A stretch of 62,009 nucleotides of DNA, taken from an uncultured Rhodospirillales bacterium (GTDB taxonomy: Bacteria > Pseudomonadota > Alphaproteobacteria > RF32 > CAG-239). The DNA is taken from positions 1 to 62,009 of the forward strand of contig CACWLK010000007.1 of NCBI GenBank assembly GCA_902761715.1. Direction: 5' to 3'. Both the position numbers and the translations under genes were made by a program. This document shows, piece after piece, positions 29,263 to 38,746 of this stretch (its first letter is position 1; each line of letters begins with the position of its first letter). A model generated the notes under the pieces. The model worked only from the letters and a program-made list of their open reading frames with translations. It searched no databases and was not told the DNA's origin.

Positions 29263-30525
29263 ATGAATTCTTTTAACCGACAAACTTTGATTGCAGCTTT
29301 GGACATCGGTTCGTCCAAGGTTTGTTGCATTATTGCCCGTGTCGGACGTGATCAAAAAATCACTATCGCCGGATATGGTTATAATGCCTCAAAAGGTATC
29401 AAAAACGGCATAATCACCGACATTAAACAAGCCACTTTTTCAGTATGCGATGCCGTTGAAGCCGCTGAACAGATGGCCAACGAGCGTGTTGAAAGAATAA
29501 TTGTTAATATTTCCGGCAACCGTGTCAAAAGTGCTACCAAACAGGCCACTATCAACCTCAACAAGTCAAAACCCATTACTGAACTGGAAATCAACAAAGT
29601 AATGGATAAGGGTATCAATAAAATCAACGTTGAAGATAATGAATTGATTCATTGCCTCCAAACCGGATACCGTCTTGACGGCGGAAAAGAGACTTCCGAC
29701 CCACGCAATCTTTTTGGAGAAACCTTGTCTGTTGATGTCTTACTCGGCATGGTACCTGAAATTGCCTACCGCAACACCAAGACCGTTCTTGATAATTCTC
29801 ATCTCGAGATTGCTGAAAAAGTTCTGTCATCATATGCCTCAGGACTTGCTTGTTTGGTTGATGACGAAAAAGAACTCGGCGCAACCGTAATTGATATTGG
29901 CGGCGGCACTACAAGTATTGCCAGTTTCAACCATGGTCATCCCATTTACTTCAGTTCAATCGGAGTCGGCGGTAACAATGTTACCAACGATATTGCTTGG
30001 GGTTTAACTACATCTTTTGCCCACGCTGAGCGGCTCAAAACCTTGCATGGCTGTGCTTTTTTGACCTCTCAAGATCAAAACGAAACCATCAACGTTTATC
30101 CCGTTGGTGAAGAAGACGACAGCTTAATCAAAAAAGTGCCGAAGTCAGAACTTATCAGCATTATTGCTCCCCGTATTGAAGAGATGTTTGAGCTCGTTGC
30201 TCAAAAACTGTCCGAAGTCAAGGACATCAACTCTCACCGCATTGTATTGACCGGCGGTGGCAGTCAGTTGTTAGGCATTCGTGAAGTTGCTTCCATCATC
30301 TTGGACAAACAGGTTCGTCTCGGTCGTCCTCGTAACATCGGCAACATACTTGATATTTCCAACTATCCGGTATTACAGTACCCGTCATTTTCGACCGTAA
30401 TCGGACTATTGTTGTTTGTCTTGAACCACACCGAGCGCAAACCGACTAAGGTAATTTCCAAACCTCTGAACACCGAGGGCGGACGTTTTACTAAAATTAT
30501 GAATTGGCTAAAGCAAAATTTTTAA
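29263..30525 (+). CDS. ftsA: Cell division actin-like protein FtsA
   Basis: 420 aa. An actin-fold ATPase that tethers FtsZ to the membrane. Phosphate-binding loops AALDIGSSKVCCII (N-terminal) and GATVIDIGGGTTSIASF, and the adenosine motif IVLTGGGSQLLGI. The C-terminal GGRFTKIMNWLKQNF is the amphipathic membrane-targeting helix typical of FtsA. GGAG precedes the start. ftsZ follows after 78 bp that may contain its own promoter. Confidence 0.97.
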   Translation: MNSFNRQTLIAALDIGSSKVCCIIARVGRDQKITIAGYGYNASKGIKNGIITDIKQATFSVCDAVEAAEQMANERVERIIVNISGNRVKSATKQATINLNKSKPITELEINKVMDKGINKINVEDNELIHCLQTGYRLDGGKETSDPRNLFGETLSVDVLLGMVPEIAYRNTKTVLDNSHLEIAEKVLSSYASGLACLVDDEKELGATVIDIGGGTTSIASFNHGHPIYFSSIGVGGNNVTNDIAWGLTTSFAHAERLKTLHGCAFLTSQDQNETINVYPVGEEDDSLIKKVPKSELISIIAPRIEEMFELVAQKLSEVKDINSHRIVLTGGGSQLLGIREVASIILDKQVRLGRPRNIGNILDISNYPVLQYPSFSTVIGLLLFVLNHTERKPTKVISKPLNTEGGRFTKIMNWLKQNF

Positions 30526-30530
30526 TTTTG

Positions 30531-30545
30531 GTAACTAAACCTTAA
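30531..30545 (+). promoter_or_regulatory. Possible CtrA half-match upstream of ftsZ
   Basis: GTAA-N7-TTAA at 30531-30545, one mismatch from the CtrA consensus TTAA-N7-TTAA, 59 bp before the ftsZ start. CtrA represses ftsZ in Caulobacter, so the position is sensible, but one imperfect site in AT-rich DNA is weak evidence. Confidence 0.25.
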
Positions 30546-30603
30546 ACACTTTTTCATATTATAACATCAATTGTTATCACTTTTATAACCGTGGAGTAAA
30601 TCT

Positions 30604-32304
30604 ATGCCAGTTAAATTAGCTGTTCCGGAAACTAACATGATTACCTTAAAACCCCGTATTTCCGTAATCGGTGTCGGCGGTGGCGGCGGAAATGCCGTAA
30701 ACAATATGATTGTTAAAAAACTTGAAGGTGTTGACTTTATTGTTGCCAATACCGATGCTCAAGCTCTTGAAAACTCAAAATGCGACCGTCGAATCCAACT
30801 TGGTATTGAAACCACTCATGGTTTAGGTGCCGGTGCTTGTCCTGAAATCGGACGTGCCGCTGCTGAGGAAGCTCAAGCCGAAATCGAAAAAGAGCTCGAA
30901 GGTGCCAACATGGTATTTATTACAGCCGGCATGGGCGGCGGTACCGGTTCTGGCGCGGCTCCGGTTGTAGCCCGTATTGCTAAACAAAAAGGTATTTTAA
31001 CCATCGGCGTCATTACCAAACCGTTCCAATTTGAAGGCAAAAAACGTTCTGAAATTGCCGAAAAGGCCGTTGAAGAGTTTATTTCCGCCGTTGACAGCAT
31101 AATCATTATCCCCAACCAAAACCTTTTCCGTGTCGCCGACAAAACCACCACTTTGGCCGATGCATTCGTTTTGGCTGACAATGTTTTATATTCCGGCGTT
31201 CGCTCAATTACTGACTTGATGATGATGCCCGGACTTATCAATCTCGACTTTGCCGATATCAAGAGCATTATGCAAGACAAAGGCAAAGCCATCATGGGTA
31301 CCGGTGAAGCCGAAGGCGAAGGTCGCGCATTACAAGCCGCTGAACAAGCCTTGTCCAATCCGTTGCTTGACAACAGCAACATGACCGGCGCCAAAGGCGT
31401 GTTGATTAATATCACCGGCGGCAATGACCTGACCTTGTTTGAGATTGACGAAGCTGCAAACCGCATCAAAGAAGAAGTTGACGAAGATGCCAATATTATC
31501 TTTGGTTCAAGCTTTGACGATTCTCTCAACGGAAAAATCAGAGTATCTATTGTTGCAACCGGCATTGATAACTCCCGTGTTGCCAAACCCAAACCTGTTA
31601 CTCCGATTCAAACTGATTACTTGGCCGAAAGCTATTCTTCTGATAACAACATGCCTAACACCCCGAGTGACGAAATCGACTCCAACCTGGCTAGATTTGC
31701 CGCCAACATAACTCCGGAGAGCATTGCTGAAGATGAGCCGCAAGCCGAAACTCAAGAAACAGCAGAAGAAAACATCGAACAACCTGTTGAAGAAACAGCA
31801 ACCGAAGAAATTCAAACTCCGATTACCGTAATTGATGATTTGTCAGAAACTCAAAATCCTGAAACAACCGATAGCGAAAACTCTTCGGTAATTACCGAAA
31901 TTCCGCAGGCATCTTCACTGTTTAGCGCTGTAATCAACAAGACTGAACATAACGATGTCGATTCGCAATTAGAGAGTGCGCTCTCTGCACAAAGCAACAG
32001 CTTTTCTTCTAAGAATGCTCCGAAATTCACCGAAGAAGAACCTGAATTGTTTGCTAACAATCCTCAAGTTTTCAATGCTGCTCCCAAAGTAGAAGAAAGC
32101 GAAAAGTTGATTGTCAGCGAAACAGAAGAATACACTCCGACCTTGATTGAGCGTTTTACCGGTTTTTCAATTGCCAAACGCAATCTCAAGAAAAAGATGG
32201 AGCAAGAGCGCCACTATCAAGAGCCTGTAACTCCGGCTTTAGCTGGCAACGATGACGACGATCGCAACAATCTTGATATTCCATCGTTCTTAAGACGCAA
32301 ATAA
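30604..32304 (+). CDS. ftsZ: Cell division tubulin-like GTPase FtsZ
   Basis: 566 aa, longer than many FtsZ because of an extended acidic linker. The GTPase core shows [13 protein letters not shown], the tubulin signature [12 protein letters not shown] and the T7-loop region [13 protein letters not shown]. Residues about 335-545 are a Glu/Thr/Asn-rich linker. The C-terminus [10 protein letters not shown] is the conserved peptide that binds FtsA and other partners. GGAG precedes the start. A bidirectional terminator closes the dcw cluster. Confidence 0.98.
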   Translation: MPVKLAVPETNMITLKPRISVIGVGGGGGNAVNNMIVKKLEGVDFIVANTDAQALENSKCDRRIQLGIETTHGLGAGACPEIGRAAAEEAQAEIEKELEGANMVFITAGMGGGTGSGAAPVVARIAKQKGILTIGVITKPFQFEGKKRSEIAEKAVEEFISAVDSIIIIPNQNLFRVADKTTTLADAFVLADNVLYSGVRSITDLMMMPGLINLDFADIKSIMQDKGKAIMGTGEAEGEGRALQAAEQALSNPLLDNSNMTGAKGVLINITGGNDLTLFEIDEAANRIKEEVDEDANIIFGSSFDDSLNGKIRVSIVATGIDNSRVAKPKPVTPIQTDYLAESYSSDNNMPNTPSDEIDSNLARFAANITPESIAEDEPQAETQETAEENIEQPVEETATEEIQTPITVIDDLSETQNPETTDSENSSVITEIPQASSLFSAVINKTEHNDVDSQLESALSAQSNSFSSKNAPKFTEEEPELFANNPQVFNAAPKVEESEKLIVSETEEYTPTLIERFTGFSIAKRNLKKKMEQERHYQEPVTPALAGNDDDDRNNLDIPSFLRRK

Positions 32305-32316
32305 CTTACTTCCAAC

Positions 32317-32350
32317 AAAAAAAGCCGTTCGAAAGAACGGCTTTTTTATT
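32317..32350. terminator. Bidirectional terminator between ftsZ and tig
   Basis: AGCCGTTC pairs with GAACGGCT across a GAAA tetraloop. Flanking A and T runs on both sides allow termination from ftsZ and from tig. Confidence 0.9.
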
Positions 32351-32363
32351 TTACAAAAAGATT

Positions 32364-33686
32364 TTAGTCTTCAAACTTATAAAGTTCTTCAACAGAAACC
32401 TTCTTTTCATTGATTGCAACTTGGCTCAAAACATGGTCAATCAATTTTTCTTCCATAACCGGAGCTTTCAAAGCTTCAACGGCTTGAGCATTTTTCATGT
32501 AATAATCCAACACAACTTTTTCCTGTCCCGGATATTTTTTAGCTTCATTCATGATTGCTGCGTTCAAATCCTCGGCTGTCAGCTTGATTTTTGCAGCTTC
32601 ACCGGCCTCAGAAAGCAACAATCCGAGTTTAACACGACGAGTCGCAATCTTTTTATACTCATCCATCAACTCTTTTTCCGGAGTATTTTTCTCGTGTTCA
32701 TCAAGCTGGTTATGCTTTTTGGCATGTTCATACTGCTCGGAAATAGCCTTAAACTCAGCCTCGACCATACCGGCCGGAACATCAAAGTTATAAGCCTTGT
32801 CCAACTCGTCCAAAAGCTGACGTTTCAATTTCAGCTTAGAAGCGTGCTCATAATCTTCAGCAATACGCTTTTTGATATTTTCTTTCAGCGAAGCCAAATC
32901 TTTTTCGCCTACAGATTTTGCAAACTCATCATTAACTTCAATTTCCTTCGGTTTACGAATAGCTTTTACCTCTACGGCAAATACTGCATCTTTACCGGCC
33001 AAATTTTTGGCATGATAGTTTTCGGGGAACTTAACTTTAACATCAACCTTATCGCCGGCCTTGGTTCCAATCAGTTGATCTTCAAAGCCCGGAATAAATG
33101 CACCTGAACCGAGTTCCAAAGGATATCCGTCGCCTTTGCCGCCTTGGAATTCCTCGCCGTCAACTTTACCGACAAAGTCAATTACCACGCTGTCGCCTTT
33201 TTGAGCAGCATAAGCAGCATCTTCAACCTTTACGGTTTCTCTGCGAGAATGAACAATGTAGTCCATAGCTTTTTTGATTTCGCTTTCCGGAACTTCTGCA
33301 GTCAGTTTTTCAACCTTAATTTTAGAAAAGTCGCCAATCTTAATTTCAGGCATCAATTCGGCAGTCATTTCAAACTCAATATCTTTTCCGTCTTCAAATT
33401 TATTGATTTTGACATTCGGTTGCATAGCTAAACGGAGTTTGTTTTCCTTAATAACACCGTTTACGGCCTCGCCGACCACCTCGTCTAAAGCCTCACCCAA
33501 AACAGAAGAGCGATACTTTTGTTTCAACATATCCTTTGGCGCTTTACCAGGTCTGAATCCGGGGATTTTTGTTGTTTTTGCAATATGATCCAATTTAGCG
33601 TCAACTTTTTTCTCAAATTCATCATTTTCAATGGTTACATTATATTTTTTCTGTAAACCTTCGGCTTTTAATTCTTTAGTTTTCAT
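32364..33686 (-). CDS. tig: Trigger factor, ribosome-associated chaperone and prolyl isomerase
   Basis: 440 aa. An N-terminal ribosome-binding domain with the signature PGFRPGKAPKDMLKQKY, close to the family GFRxGxxP motif. The FKBP-type domain (about 150-245) has GDSVVIDFVGKVDGEEFQGG and IPGFEDQLIGTKAGD, and a helical C-terminal chaperone domain follows. It receives nascent chains at the exit tunnel. The tRNA-Leu gene ends 35 bp upstream with no terminator between, so both may be transcribed together. Confidence 0.96.
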   Translation of the reverse strand: MKTKELKAEGLQKKYNVTIENDEFEKKVDAKLDHIAKTTKIPGFRPGKAPKDMLKQKYRSSVLGEALDEVVGEAVNGVIKENKLRLAMQPNVKINKFEDGKDIEFEMTAELMPEIKIGDFSKIKVEKLTAEVPESEIKKAMDYIVHSRRETVKVEDAAYAAQKGDSVVIDFVGKVDGEEFQGGKGDGYPLELGSGAFIPGFEDQLIGTKAGDKVDVKVKFPENYHAKNLAGKDAVFAVEVKAIRKPKEIEVNDEFAKSVGEKDLASLKENIKKRIAEDYEHASKLKLKRQLLDELDKAYNFDVPAGMVEAEFKAISEQYEHAKKHNQLDEHEKNTPEKELMDEYKKIATRRVKLGLLLSEAGEAAKIKLTAEDLNAAIMNEAKKYPGQEKVVLDYYMKNAQAVEALKAPVMEEKLIDHVLSQVAINEKKVSVEELYKFED

Positions 33687-33721
33687 CTTTTTTATTCTCT
33701 TTCACGTTGAAACACAAAGAT

Positions 33722-33806
33722 TGGTGCGGGCGAAGGGACTTGAACCCCCATGACTTGCGCCATCAGATCCTAAGTCTGACGTGTCTACCAGTTTCACCAC
33801 GCCCGC
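33722..33806 (-). tRNA. tRNA-Leu (anticodon UAG)
   Basis: Read on the minus strand: acceptor GCGGGCG pairs with CGCCCGC, discriminator A, encoded CCA. The anticodon loop CTTAGGA gives UAG. A long class II variable arm (TGGCGCAAGTCA) and the T-loop TTCAAGT are present. It lies directly upstream of tig. Confidence 0.95.
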
Positions 33807-33820
33807 ACAAATTTACAGGC

Positions 33821-33848
33821 ATAGTACCCATTTTTTGATATAAATCAA
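33821..33848 (-). promoter_or_regulatory. Predicted promoter of tRNA-Leu (and probably tig)
   Basis: On the minus strand TTGATT, 16 bp, TACTAT, ending 15 bp before the tRNA 5' end. Good agreement with a sigma-70 promoter. Confidence 0.5.
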
Positions 33849-33852
33849 GCCC

Positions 33853-33894
33853 TAAAAATAAAAAAGTGGACTAAAACCCAATTTTAGCCCACTT
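33853..33894 (-). terminator. Terminator of the 288-aa orphan gene
   Basis: On the minus strand a 13-bp stem with one mismatch (AAGTGGGCTAAAA against TTTTAGTCCACTT) and a 5-nt loop is followed by TTTTATTTTT. It lies 18 bp after the stop. Confidence 0.88.
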
Positions 33895-33911
33895 CAATCT
33901 GAAAATTAAAA

Positions 33912-34778
33912 CTATCTCTCCATTCCAAAATCCATTTCCCTAAAATCAATTTCGGTAGTTTTGGCTTGAAAGTGTTCTTTTTCCGCTTTTTGTTTGCCCA
34001 ATTCTTCTGCTTTTTGAGCTCTTTTGTCCCATGTTTTAGACCTTACTTTAGCCATTGTTTTATCGTAGTCAGACACTCCATCCATTTCTTTAACCTGTTC
34101 AAAATAGTTATGAGCGGCACCATAAACATATGCATCATGACCGTTACAACCTTGTAAATCAGCAGTTTTATTCACCAGTTCATTACATTTTTTAGCCATT
34201 TCAGGGTGATGTTTTACAATTTCAGCAAATTTTTCAATTAATAAATCCCCCGACAAAATATCCTGTCCTTTATCATTAAGGCGATTCAAATCCTCTTCGG
34301 CAAATTTCAAAAATTCATCTGCAACTTTTTTATCATCTAATCTAGTGCATAATCCACCTATACCTTGCTCTCTTCCACCTTCAACAGCTAATTCATGTGA
34401 AAATTTCAACATAGCTAAATCATCATTCACATCCAACTTATGCCCACTTTTCTCAACCTTAAGATAGGATAGCAACATATTAGATACAAAATCCTCTTTC
34501 TTATCATCTGAATCACAATCAAGACATGTTTGATCTCGCATCAATCTGTTTGCCAATTTAGCAACCCGCTTCGCACCTGATTCACTTAATTCTTCAATCT
34601 TTCTAAGACGAGAAAACATTTCTTCTGCTATAGACAATTCCATATTCTCAAAAGGTATTGCAGCTCCGTCCCTCATACTGTTTCTATTGCTGAGATACAA
34701 ATTTGAAGCATCTATAAAATCCCCAAAAAATTTCGCTCCATGAATGTCTCTTGACATTTCAAAAACATCTTTTTCCAT
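33912..34778 (-). CDS. Orphan protein of unknown function
   Basis: 288 aa, no family recognised. No signal peptide or membrane helix. Mostly charged and probably helical (EKFAEIVKHHPEMAKKCNELVNK, and a basic-acidic C-terminal helix KRAQKAEELGKQKAEKEHF). A CLDCDSDD segment near residue 92 has two close Cys but no second pair. GGAGGG is well placed before the ATG, and there is a consensus promoter and a strong terminator, so the gene is a discrete transcription unit. It is divergent from a small XRE regulator that could control it. Confidence 0.72.
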   Translation of the reverse strand: MEKDVFEMSRDIHGAKFFGDFIDASNLYLSNRNSMRDGAAIPFENMELSIAEEMFSRLRKIEELSESGAKRVAKLANRLMRDQTCLDCDSDDKKEDFVSNMLLSYLKVEKSGHKLDVNDDLAMLKFSHELAVEGGREQGIGGLCTRLDDKKVADEFLKFAEEDLNRLNDKGQDILSGDLLIEKFAEIVKHHPEMAKKCNELVNKTADLQGCNGHDAYVYGAAHNYFEQVKEMDGVSDYDKTMAKVRSKTWDKRAQKAEELGKQKAEKEHFQAKTTEIDFREMDFGMER

Positions 34779-34810
34779 TTTACCCTCCGTTAAAATTCTC
34801 AATTAGTTAC

Positions 34811-34839
34811 ATTATATATCTTTTGTCTACTATAGTCAA
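34811..34839 (-). promoter_or_regulatory. Consensus promoter of the 288-aa orphan gene
   Basis: On the minus strand TTGACT, 17 bp, TATAAT, 33 bp upstream of the ATG. Near-perfect sigma-70 elements. The same 100-bp gap also holds the start region of the divergent XRE gene, including ACTCAT (34841-34846) and its inverse ATGAGT (34865-34870), a possible operator. Confidence 0.75.
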
Positions 34840-34884
34840 CACTCATGTTTTTTAGTCATATATAATGAGTTTGGGCAGGCAAAA

Positions 34885-35109
34885 ATGTATAATCGACTTA
34901 AAAACATAGGTCGCAATATTCGTACTATACGCAAAGCCAAGCAAATTGCACAGATTGAGCTTTGTGTTGACGTCGGTATAGACCGTTCTTACCTTTCGGC
35001 AATTGAAAACGGACGTAGAAATCCGTCCATTGCTGTCTTATATGCCATTGCCGACGCTATGGAAGTCGACATTGTAGATATACTAAAAGAGCCGCAACCT
35101 GATAAATAG
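34885..35109 (+). CDS. XRE-family transcriptional regulator
   Basis: 74 aa, essentially one Cro/CI helix-turn-helix domain: NIGRNIRTIRKAKQIAQIELCVDVGIDRSYLSAIENGRRNPSIAVLYAIADAM. The recognition helix is DRSYLSAIENG. A TATAAT at 34861-34866 and GGCAGG site precede it. It is divergent from the orphan gene at 33912 with a shared 100-bp control region, and it precedes prfC on the same strand by 69 bp. Target genes are not known. Confidence 0.88.
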   Translation: MYNRLKNIGRNIRTIRKAKQIAQIELCVDVGIDRSYLSAIENGRRNPSIAVLYAIADAMEVDIVDILKEPQPDK

Positions 35110-35178
35110 CTTGCCAAATTGCAATAAATATGTTTTTATCCGCTTAAATTTTGCAATATATACAAATTGGGTTCAGAT

Positions 35179-36765
35179 ATGGTTAATAAAATCAATCCTC
35201 GCAAAACTTTTGCGATTATTTCACACCCGGATGCCGGTAAAACCACTTTAACCGAAAAGCTCCTTCTTTTTGGTGGTGCTATTCAACAAGCCGGTGCTGT
35301 CAAAGCCCGTGGCGAAAACCGACATGCCCGCTCCGACTGGATGAAAGTTGAGCAGGAACGCGGTATTTCCGTCGCCTCATCAGTAATGAACTTTGAATAT
35401 AAAGATATTACATTCAATCTTTTGGATACCCCCGGACACGAGGACTTTTCCGAAGACACCTACCGTGTCCTCACTGCTGTCGATTCGGCCGTTATGGTTA
35501 TTGACTCTGCAAAAGGTATTGAAACCCAAACCAAAAAGCTTTTTGAAGTCTGTCGTTTGCGTAATGTTCCGATTATTACCTTCATCAACAAACTCGACCG
35601 CGAAGGCAGAGATCCGTTTGAACTGCTCGACGACATTGAAAAGACACTTGCTTTAGACGTTACCCCTGCCAGCTGGCCAATCGGTATGGGCAAAGATTTT
35701 CTCGGTTGCTATGACTTGATAAACGACCAACTTATCTTGATGAACAAAACCGGCGATAAATCACAAATCAATGCCACTATTGAAACCTGTAAAGGCTTAG
35801 ACGACGAAAAACTGGATAAGCTGTTGCCTCAATACGCCGTATCCAAATTGCGTGAAGACGTTGAGATGGTGCGCGAACTCTGTCCCTCCTTTGACAAACA
35901 GGCTTATCTTGACGGTGCATTAACGCCGGTATTTTTCGGTTCTGCCATCAACAACTTTGGCGTTAAAGAAGTGCTTGAAGGTTTGCACGAACTTGCTCCT
36001 CAGCCATTACCCCGACCTGCGGTTGAACGTTCAGTCAACCCCGATGAAAACAAAGTTACCGGCTTTGTATTTAAGATTCAGGCCAATATGGACCCCAAAC
36101 ACCGTGATCGCATTGCCTTCATGCGTATATGCTCCGGACATTTCAAACGTGGCATGACCTTAACTCAGGTTCGTGACGGCAAACCGCTCAAAGTTGCCAC
36201 TCCGGTAATGTTCTTGGCGCAAGAACGTGAACTGGCCGAAGACGCCTTTGCCGGCGACATTATTGGCATTCCCAACCATGGGCAACTGCGTATCGGCGAC
36301 AGTTTAACCGAAGGCGAAAAACTGCATTTTACCGGCATTCCGAGCTTTGCTCCCGAACTCTTAAAATCCGTTCGTTCCCTTGATCCGCTAAAATCCAAAC
36401 ACTTAGGCGATGCCTTAAAACAAATCGCTGAAGAAGGCGGAGCCAGTATTTTCAAACCGGTTATCGGTGCAGAATGGATTGTCGGTGTTGTCGGCGTATT
36501 ACAGTTTGAGGTTATGGCCGACCGCATTAAAAACGAATTTGGGCTTCCGGTAATGTTTGAACCGACACAATATTATACCGCCCGTTGGGTAAGCTGCGAC
36601 GATAAAACCGTTTGGAAAAAGTTCTCTGACACCAATCAGATGAACTTGGCTCTCGATAACAACGGACAAGATGTCTTTTTGGCCCGCAACGCATGGCATT
36701 TAAACAAAATCAAAGAAGATTTTCCCAAACTTGTTTTGAGCAAAACCCGTGAACAAACTTTTTAG
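35179..36765 (+). CDS. prfC: Peptide chain release factor 3
   Basis: 528 aa, the standard RF3 length. G1 loop HPDAGKTT (about 16-23), switch-I-type region VEQERGISVASSVMNF, G3 DTPGHEDFSEDTYR, G4 NKLDREGRD. The C-terminal domain includes VGVVGVLQFEVMADRI. It uses GTP to release RF1/RF2 after peptide release. The ATG at 35179 is preferred to a TTG 12 bp upstream by family start. It is convergent with comEC, whose stop is immediately adjacent. Confidence 0.96.
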   Translation: MVNKINPRKTFAIISHPDAGKTTLTEKLLLFGGAIQQAGAVKARGENRHARSDWMKVEQERGISVASSVMNFEYKDITFNLLDTPGHEDFSEDTYRVLTAVDSAVMVIDSAKGIETQTKKLFEVCRLRNVPIITFINKLDREGRDPFELLDDIEKTLALDVTPASWPIGMGKDFLGCYDLINDQLILMNKTGDKSQINATIETCKGLDDEKLDKLLPQYAVSKLREDVEMVRELCPSFDKQAYLDGALTPVFFGSAINNFGVKEVLEGLHELAPQPLPRPAVERSVNPDENKVTGFVFKIQANMDPKHRDRIAFMRICSGHFKRGMTLTQVRDGKPLKVATPVMFLAQERELAEDAFAGDIIGIPNHGQLRIGDSLTEGEKLHFTGIPSFAPELLKSVRSLDPLKSKHLGDALKQIAEEGGASIFKPVIGAEWIVGVVGVLQFEVMADRIKNEFGLPVMFEPTQYYTARWVSCDDKTVWKKFSDTNQMNLALDNNGQDVFLARNAWHLNKIKEDFPKLVLSKTREQTF

Positions 36766-38652
36766 TTACCTGTTCCACAAGCGATAACCTACATAATCAC
36801 GCACGGATTTGATTTTGTTGCCATAGATACTGACACCGATTTCTTTATCAAAGTCAATATTTGACAGGTCTGGCATATCAATATCCTCCTCAACCGAATG
36901 TGATGAGGCAAATTTATCTAACCAATTTTGCTTCATCCACTTATTACCGCCGTCAAAAACCTGCAATTTTCCGGTGCTGTTTTTGACTGCAACCGCCTTA
37001 CCGCCATCACCGGCAACCACATCAGGCACTTTCACCAAACACAAGCTTAGCCCTCCGCAGACTATGGCTATTATCCCCCAATAACGCCATTTGCTATGCC
37101 ACAAACACAGCCATAACCCTCCGAATACGATTAACACCAAGCCCCAGAGTGGGAACGAATAAACTTCTGCAACCGCATGCGGTCTTGATGCCACCCAAGC
37201 CGTCAATCCATTAATCAAACCGATTCCCCAACCGGCAACTTTCAGCGGCAACCACGAAATTCCCAACGGCATAGTTACAAACACCAACAAAATCGCCGGC
37301 ATAATCACAAAACCGATTATCGGTCCGGCCACACAATTGGTAATACTTGTGTATAGCGAAACACGGTTAAAATGATAAATAACCAGCGGTAATGTTGCCA
37401 AACTTGCCACCAAATCTGCAACAATAATGCCGATAAAATACACCATTGCGCCACGCAACAATTTTCTTGTTGTACCAATCCGTTCTCCCGCCAAATATCT
37501 TTCCATTTTTCTTCCGCATCGTTCATAAAAAGCCACCAACCCGACAACAGCGGCAAACGACAACTGAAAACTTATATTAATCAGCATTTGGGGAGAAATT
37601 ATCAAAATTATCATTGCGGCAATAGCCAACACTCGCATGGAAATTGCCTGGCGTTCAAACAACACCGCTAACAGCACCACAAAAGTCATAATATATGCAC
37701 GTTGTGTCGGTACTGTTGCACCGGAAATGCACAAATATATTGTACTGATAAATATAGCCATTACCGCCGCAGCCTTTTTGGAATTATATCTCAAGGCCAG
37801 TGCCGGAATACACGCCATTACAAATCGCACAAAAAAGAACATCAAACCTGCCAGCATACTCATATGCAACCCCGAGATTGACAAGAAATGCGCCAAACCG
37901 GAATCCCTGTATGCAGCAATTTGCTCCTGCGTCATCAATTCTCGATTACCGGCAACAATTGCCGCCGCAACACTCGCCTCTTCTAAAGGCAATTTTTCAG
38001 CAATCATTGCCGAGAGCTTGCGTCGCCATTTATCAATGTTGGTGGTAAAAAAGCCCGGTTTTTTACTGCAATCTATCTCAAAAACACCACTGGCCACATA
38101 ACCGCCACCATTTATCCCTTCAAAAAAGAGCTTGCGATCGGGTTGATATCCTCCGACCAAATTAGCTTTCATCACCGGAGCAACCTCTGCCACCAGTTCA
38201 ACACATTTTCCGACATCAAGCGTTTTATTGTTCGATAAAATCGTTAATCTGTACCGACCTTTTATTTTATCACCGGCTAAATTTTCCATATTTCCCAAAA
38301 CTATCCTCGGGCGACCACGATAATTTGTATCTTTGTGCTCTATCTGTCCTCGCAAATATACCGCATTTTCCTGAATTAGCGGCATATCCTTAGCCACATA
38401 ATGAGCCTTAAGTTGAACATTCGTAAAACCGGCAAGTACAATCGCAACAGCAGCCAATACTTTCAGCCCCATCTGACGATATCGTAATACATAAGCCGAT
38501 AGCAGCAAAATTTCAATTAATCCCGCTGTCAGCCATAGAGGTGGCTCTTTCGGCAAAGCAAAATATAATCCGATACCCAGACCGAACAGCACCGGAACCC
38601 ATGCAAACAACCGATCTTTTTCAGCACTCAATATTTCCTGAATTTTTTGCAT
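36766..38652 (-). CDS. comEC: ComEC/Rec2-family DNA uptake channel protein
   Basis: 628 aa. The N-terminal extracytoplasmic DUF4131/OB-like part (about 30-210) is followed by the Competence domain, whose hallmark AHFLSISGLHMSMLAGLMFF lies near residue 260, with SGATVPTQRAYIM after it. About ten membrane helices. The C-terminus is short (VVAGDGGKAVAVKNSTGKLQVF), without the full metallo-beta-lactamase domain of the Bacillus protein, as in many Alphaproteobacteria. Expected role is transport of single-stranded DNA across the inner membrane; no other competence genes are in the window. Confidence 0.9.
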   Translation of the reverse strand: MQKIQEILSAEKDRLFAWVPVLFGLGIGLYFALPKEPPLWLTAGLIEILLLSAYVLRYRQMGLKVLAAVAIVLAGFTNVQLKAHYVAKDMPLIQENAVYLRGQIEHKDTNYRGRPRIVLGNMENLAGDKIKGRYRLTILSNNKTLDVGKCVELVAEVAPVMKANLVGGYQPDRKLFFEGINGGGYVASGVFEIDCSKKPGFFTTNIDKWRRKLSAMIAEKLPLEEASVAAAIVAGNRELMTQEQIAAYRDSGLAHFLSISGLHMSMLAGLMFFFVRFVMACIPALALRYNSKKAAAVMAIFISTIYLCISGATVPTQRAYIMTFVVLLAVLFERQAISMRVLAIAAMIILIISPQMLINISFQLSFAAVVGLVAFYERCGRKMERYLAGERIGTTRKLLRGAMVYFIGIIVADLVASLATLPLVIYHFNRVSLYTSITNCVAGPIIGFVIMPAILLVFVTMPLGISWLPLKVAGWGIGLINGLTAWVASRPHAVAEVYSFPLWGLVLIVFGGLWLCLWHSKWRYWGIIAIVCGGLSLCLVKVPDVVAGDGGKAVAVKNSTGKLQVFDGGNKWMKQNWLDKFASSHSVEEDIDMPDLSNIDFDKEIGVSIYGNKIKSVRDYVGYRLWNR

Positions 38653-38692
38653 ACTGTCTCTTTATAAACAAACTCTGTTTTATTCTTATACC

Positions 38693-38729
38693 AAAATAAA
38701 AGAAGTGCCAAACAAAATTGTTTGGCACT
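38693..38729 (-). terminator. Terminator downstream of the 96-aa gene
   Basis: A perfect 12-bp stem, AGTGCCAAACAA (38704-38715) against its complement (38718-38729), with a T-rich tail on the minus strand, 17 bp past the stop. Confidence 0.82.
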
Positions 38730-38746
38730 CCCAAGAACTTATCTTG

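Noticed and set aside
30873..31592. A 239-aa open frame antisense to ftsZ
   Set aside because: It lies wholly inside the highly conserved ftsZ core, has a repetitive Ser/Ile/Pro-rich translation and no ribosome site; it is a shadow frame.
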